The notes below the pieces were generated by a model. It had not been told where the DNA came from. It saw only the letters and a list, made by a program, of their open reading frames with translations, and did no database searches. From Auanema rhodensis (taxonomy: Eukaryota; Nematoda; Chromadorea; Rhabditida; Rhabditidae): a DNA stretch of 64,000 nucleotides. Within the stretch, counting starts at the first letter, position 1. Each line of letters begins with the position of its first letter. The stretch is taken from contig OZ059896.1 of NCBI GenBank assembly GCA_964057225.1, positions 6,758,001 through 6,822,000 of the forward strand, read 5' to 3'. Both the position numbers and the translations under genes were made by a program. This document shows, piece by piece, positions 59,908 to 64,000 of the stretch.

Positions 59908-62713
59908 CTGAAAAAGGAGAAGAAAGAGCATTAATTAACCTAATTAGATGCCTATTCCCTTCACATATCCGGCTCACACCAAATAAACTAGGATACAAGA
60001 GGCCTTTGAATGCTTGAAAACAGAGAAAACGGAATACTCCTGACTGGATATGTGTCTACAGCTACTTTTCTTTGGTATCAGCAATATATTAAGCAGATCT
60101 TTGATACCCATAAATGAAATAATGTACTATTTGGCTATATGCGAACTTTAAAATTGATATTATGAATTGTATTGAAATTTTCAATTCAAAATCTTTTATG
60201 CTAGACTCTATAAGTCAGATGTACTGTTTGGAAGATATATTGAACATTCATATATGACCATGCATGTACAGATGTACTAAAAGATGGTACCGTACAATAG
60301 ATTGAGTTGAACGGAACAAAGAAAACGAGGTGATTCCGATAAAGAAATAGGGTTAGGCGATTAGTGGAAAAGAAAGACAGATGTTCTTATTCTTGTCTTA
60401 GTGCTTGCCATCAAGTAGCCAAGTAAAGCCTCTTTATTCCTCTCCTTTTCCGTCATCTAATTGCCTCTATTCTTTTGACTTCAAATCAAGATTGACATAA
60501 ATTTTTCGAAAAGAAAAAGAATTTGACTCCTTCACTTAAACCTTCTGCCATTTTGACAATTTCTATTCTGCTTTCATCAAATGCTTCGAAACTGTTTGGA
60601 CCATTTCTTGTTTCTTGATTTTTTTTGGAAGCGATGAAGTGAATGGGATTCATATAGAGCATATTCTTGAAGTTCATTCATAGTCGGAAGCCCCTTTACC
60701 AAATAAGCACAGAAATAGAGAAAAAGTAATGAGGATAGACAGATAGTGAATGAGATAGATAGACAATTGGAAAGCCAATGAGAGAGCAGGAGGAAGAGAA
60801 GAACTAAAAGAGTAGAGTAAAATATGTAGGAAAAGAGATGATGAAGAGAAAGTGGGGAAAAGCTCAACGTAGAGAGTAAGATGAGAGAGAGCTAGTTAGA
60901 AAGAGATAAAGAAAAAAGAGATAGAAAGTAGAAACAGGAGAATGGAGAAGCAACATAGCTCTCAACTATAAATGAATGCAGCGTGCGTCTATCACTTATC
61001 GGATTAGCCTCATATGGAGTGTTCAATTATACGCGCCCCGCGGCTTGGATTAACCTTACCCACTCGATTACAATCTGCTTCAATCGGTTTTACTGAAGCT
61101 TCAAGCCGACTAATCATAAAGCTCACCAAGCGGGAATATATCATAAGATAAAATTTTTCTTGCTAATTACTAATATTTGGAGAAATTGTCCGAACAAGCT
61201 GGCAGCTGCTCTTATTTTTATATTTTGTTTTGGCTCAAATGATATAAAACAAGAATAATGCTGCTGTTTTTCAACTATCAAGCCAATGCCCATAAGAAAA
61301 ATCAGAAGTTAAAGCAGAACAACTACAATTAGAAAATCGAATATCTTATAACATATTGGAGTTTATATAATTAAAAATTAAAAATTCTATAGGTTATTTA
61401 ATTAATTTTGCAATACTATACAAAAGAAAATGTAGAAATACTAAATAGTACACATAATGCTTGTCTTAAGATATATCCTGGATGCTTCATATTTTCATTT
61501 GAAAGTGATCAATCGAGTAATTAATTTTTTTCTATTTGGTCGAAATATGTGATTCCAATACAAGTAATTAAATCGTTTAACTTCTAATCGGTTTCATGGA
61601 AACATCTGTTATATCGACTAGAGGTCTCATCACGCAATCGCTTGACACATGGTCAACCTTAAGGTCTGCAATGTTGGAAAAAACAAGCAACCCACATTAG
61701 AGAAAACCTATACTTTTCTTTTTTTACACTGAATAACTTGAATAATATAGTCAAAGCATAAACAACAGTACTATAATTATATAAATTAATATTAATGACA
61801 TCATTCTCAAAATATACTTAATGGTATAAATACAAAAGAAAGAAAAATATTTCGTCTTGCTCTTTTTGTTCTAAAACTCATCAATCTCATTTATCTAGCA
61901 AATGTATTGAATTCACAAGCCCACAAGTCATATGTGTCAATCATGATCATTAAGGCTAAATTGGGATTACCTGTCGTCAGGTCTAAGTTCTCATGACCAG
62001 ATTTTGTTCATCTTGATCATTATGAGCTCATCAATAACTATATATGTATCTAGATATAGGATTATAATAATATTTAACTATAGCAGATTGAATTAGAATT
62101 CGAAAATAGAATGAAATTAAGCAGTTCATTGTTTGACTTTCTTGAAAAACTTCTGAATGCTGATGAATATACATGCATGGATGTGTATATGTATCATTTA
62201 TATCTTTTATTCATATAGTTAGTAAGTGATAATTGCATTAAATCTTTTCATTGTAGTTATTAAATTCTCTTTCACCTTTTCACGTTTCCTTTCAAAATAA
62301 TGCTTCACCAAAACTCATAACTTTTGCTTTTTATATTAAAATATCTAAAAATACATTTGCTCAAACATGAAGAAACTTGAATTAAAGAAGTTAAATCATA
62401 GAGAAATGTGAACTCAGTACATACATATAAATTCATAAATGTAACTGATATTCTGCATAGTCTCTCTCTTTCTCTTTTCCATATGAACTTTATAATTTTT
62501 GAAATGTAAATAGTTCATAATACCATTCTATTCTCGCTATCTCAGCTCATTCACAATATATAACTATCTTGTTAAGCTTTTCTCATACAAGTTACCATGA
62601 CTATCATGCCTTCCTTAGATATACACAAATAGGTAACTGAAAGATATTTTTTTCTCTTTAAATATATAAATAAATGAATCTGTATATATATATATTTATA
62701 TATTGTGCTTTAT

Positions 62714-62833
<120 letters not shown>

Positions 62834-62879
62834 GTTTTGCCCAATTCTCTTAGTATCTCTAAATTTTATATATTCTCTA

Positions 62880-63800
62880 AATGGCTCCTCCTATGTCCAA
62901 TATAAGCGTTGGCGAGTCTCATGATGCTCCGCCCACCGTCGCCCTGCCATTCGCTGTCGCACCGCTCGACGAACGGACGTCGTCTTTACGTGCTCCTACT
63001 TCGCCTATTTCTACTTCCTTCCAAATCCCCTGATTTCATCGTCGGATAAAAGGTTTTACACATCCTCTAGTGTGATAATACTTTAACCTCTTTGTCCCTC
63101 CATAATAAACATCGATCCTGTTATTTTTCTAAGCAAATTAATTTTGTAAATTGAAATCAGTTCCATCTACCTTACCACCATTATCGTCATCATCGTCTAC
63201 TGCTGTCTATAGTTAATAGGAACATCTAGTCCAACTGCACGTTGATAAGTTTTTTTTCTTTTTATGGATATATGTATAAGTAACGATGAAGTTAGAAAGC
63301 TTCATGTATCGAGGTTTCATCTACTTGTTGACCAAGATCATCTTTGCCGTCGTCGCCTTCTATGTCGTTGTGCCGTATCGATTGTGAAGGGGCTGCCGCC
63401 GGCAGTCTTCTCGTAGTGGGCAGAAACGAAAGAAGTAGAAGAGAGTAAGGCGGATATGCCGTACAGAGAAAGAGCACCAGAGAAAAAGAGAAAGAGAATA
63501 AGTGAGAATATCGAGAGAGAGAGAACAACAATAGGAGAGACGGAGGGAAGAGAGGTTTGGCCAACCCGCTGGCTATTCAGGGCTGTCTGGGCATTGCGAG
63601 ACTGCAATGGCATGGGCCCCGTTTACTTGCTCCCACTCTCTTCTTATTCGCTAACTTTCTAGCCCTTCTCTTACTGCCAGAGGAATTTCTTCTCATTTCT
63701 ACTATCATTGTTAAACAGGGATCCCTTTTTGGTAAAATCCATTTTATAGGCATTCTCACGTCGCATTTGCCCAGATTCGAGCTCTGAGTTATATCTCTGT
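62880..63800. other. GC-richer segment with overlapping unassigned open frames
   Basis: Base composition rises here compared with the surrounding DNA. It contains an ATG frame at 62881-63033 (50 codons, Pro/Ser-rich), basic and hydrophobic frames at 63290-63816 on both strands, and a gag-rich stretch. It may be promoter or alternative-first-exon DNA of a gene further right. No function can be assigned. Confidence 0.3.
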
Positions 63801-64000
63801 TCAAAATCAATCTCATTGCTCTATCTCTTATTATATTTATGTTTTATGTTCAATCTCTATGCCTTATACGCAGGTGTTGGCTTAAGATTTTTAAGCAGCA
63901 GGAGATAATGCTTGCCAAATGCATCGTCACCTTCTTATACATACAAGGTCACCCAGAATTGCCGGTACTAAAAGTAATGCGACTTAGAAAAAGGAAATAA

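Overview
The window looks like nuclear DNA of a nematode. The genes are split by introns mostly 43-50 nt long, many start codons sit directly behind a 3' splice site (the layout expected for spliced-leader trans-splicing), non-coding DNA is very AT-rich, and the recognisable genes are typical animal/nematode ones (UGT pair, uba-1, let-92/PP2A, MOB, tectonic, a TRPA1-like ankyrin protein). The species cannot be named from sequence alone.

Layout. 1-20006: about 100 head-to-tail copies of a ~200 bp satellite with subfamilies and nested segmental duplications; it breaks off into a GC-rich 36-bp minisatellite (20090-20710) and a degenerate tRNA-like element. 21994-28358 (minus): two tandem 13-exon UDP-glucuronosyltransferase genes sharing a 547-bp, virtually identical tract. 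30038-33438 (plus): an adenylate-kinase-like protein with a myristoylation/palmitoylation-type N terminus. 34085-36458 (minus): a tectonic-like ciliary transition-zone gene with a perfect X-box 52 bp upstream. 37120-40771 (plus): a secreted protein with four MAM domains. 40972-45604 (minus): ubiquitin-activating enzyme E1. 47826-48146 (plus): a 63-residue lysine-rich protein. 49523-51005 (minus): a secreted Thr/Ser-repeat and Cys-rich protein. 52437-54927 (plus): PP2A catalytic subunit followed by a MOB gene, possibly an operon. 56114-58539 (plus): ankyrin-repeat N terminus of a TRPA1-like channel whose remaining exons are not in the window. 58540-64000: gene-poor DNA with long CT and TA microsatellites.

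Gene models were spliced by hand and every exon chain reported was checked for a continuous frame; two weak joints (end of the adenylate-kinase-like gene, one intron of the gene at 49523) are flagged. The window holds housekeeping genes (E1, PP2A, MOB), a detoxification gene pair, and cilium-linked genes, with no sign of one joint pathway. I see no bacterial-style system, CRISPR array or intact transposon.
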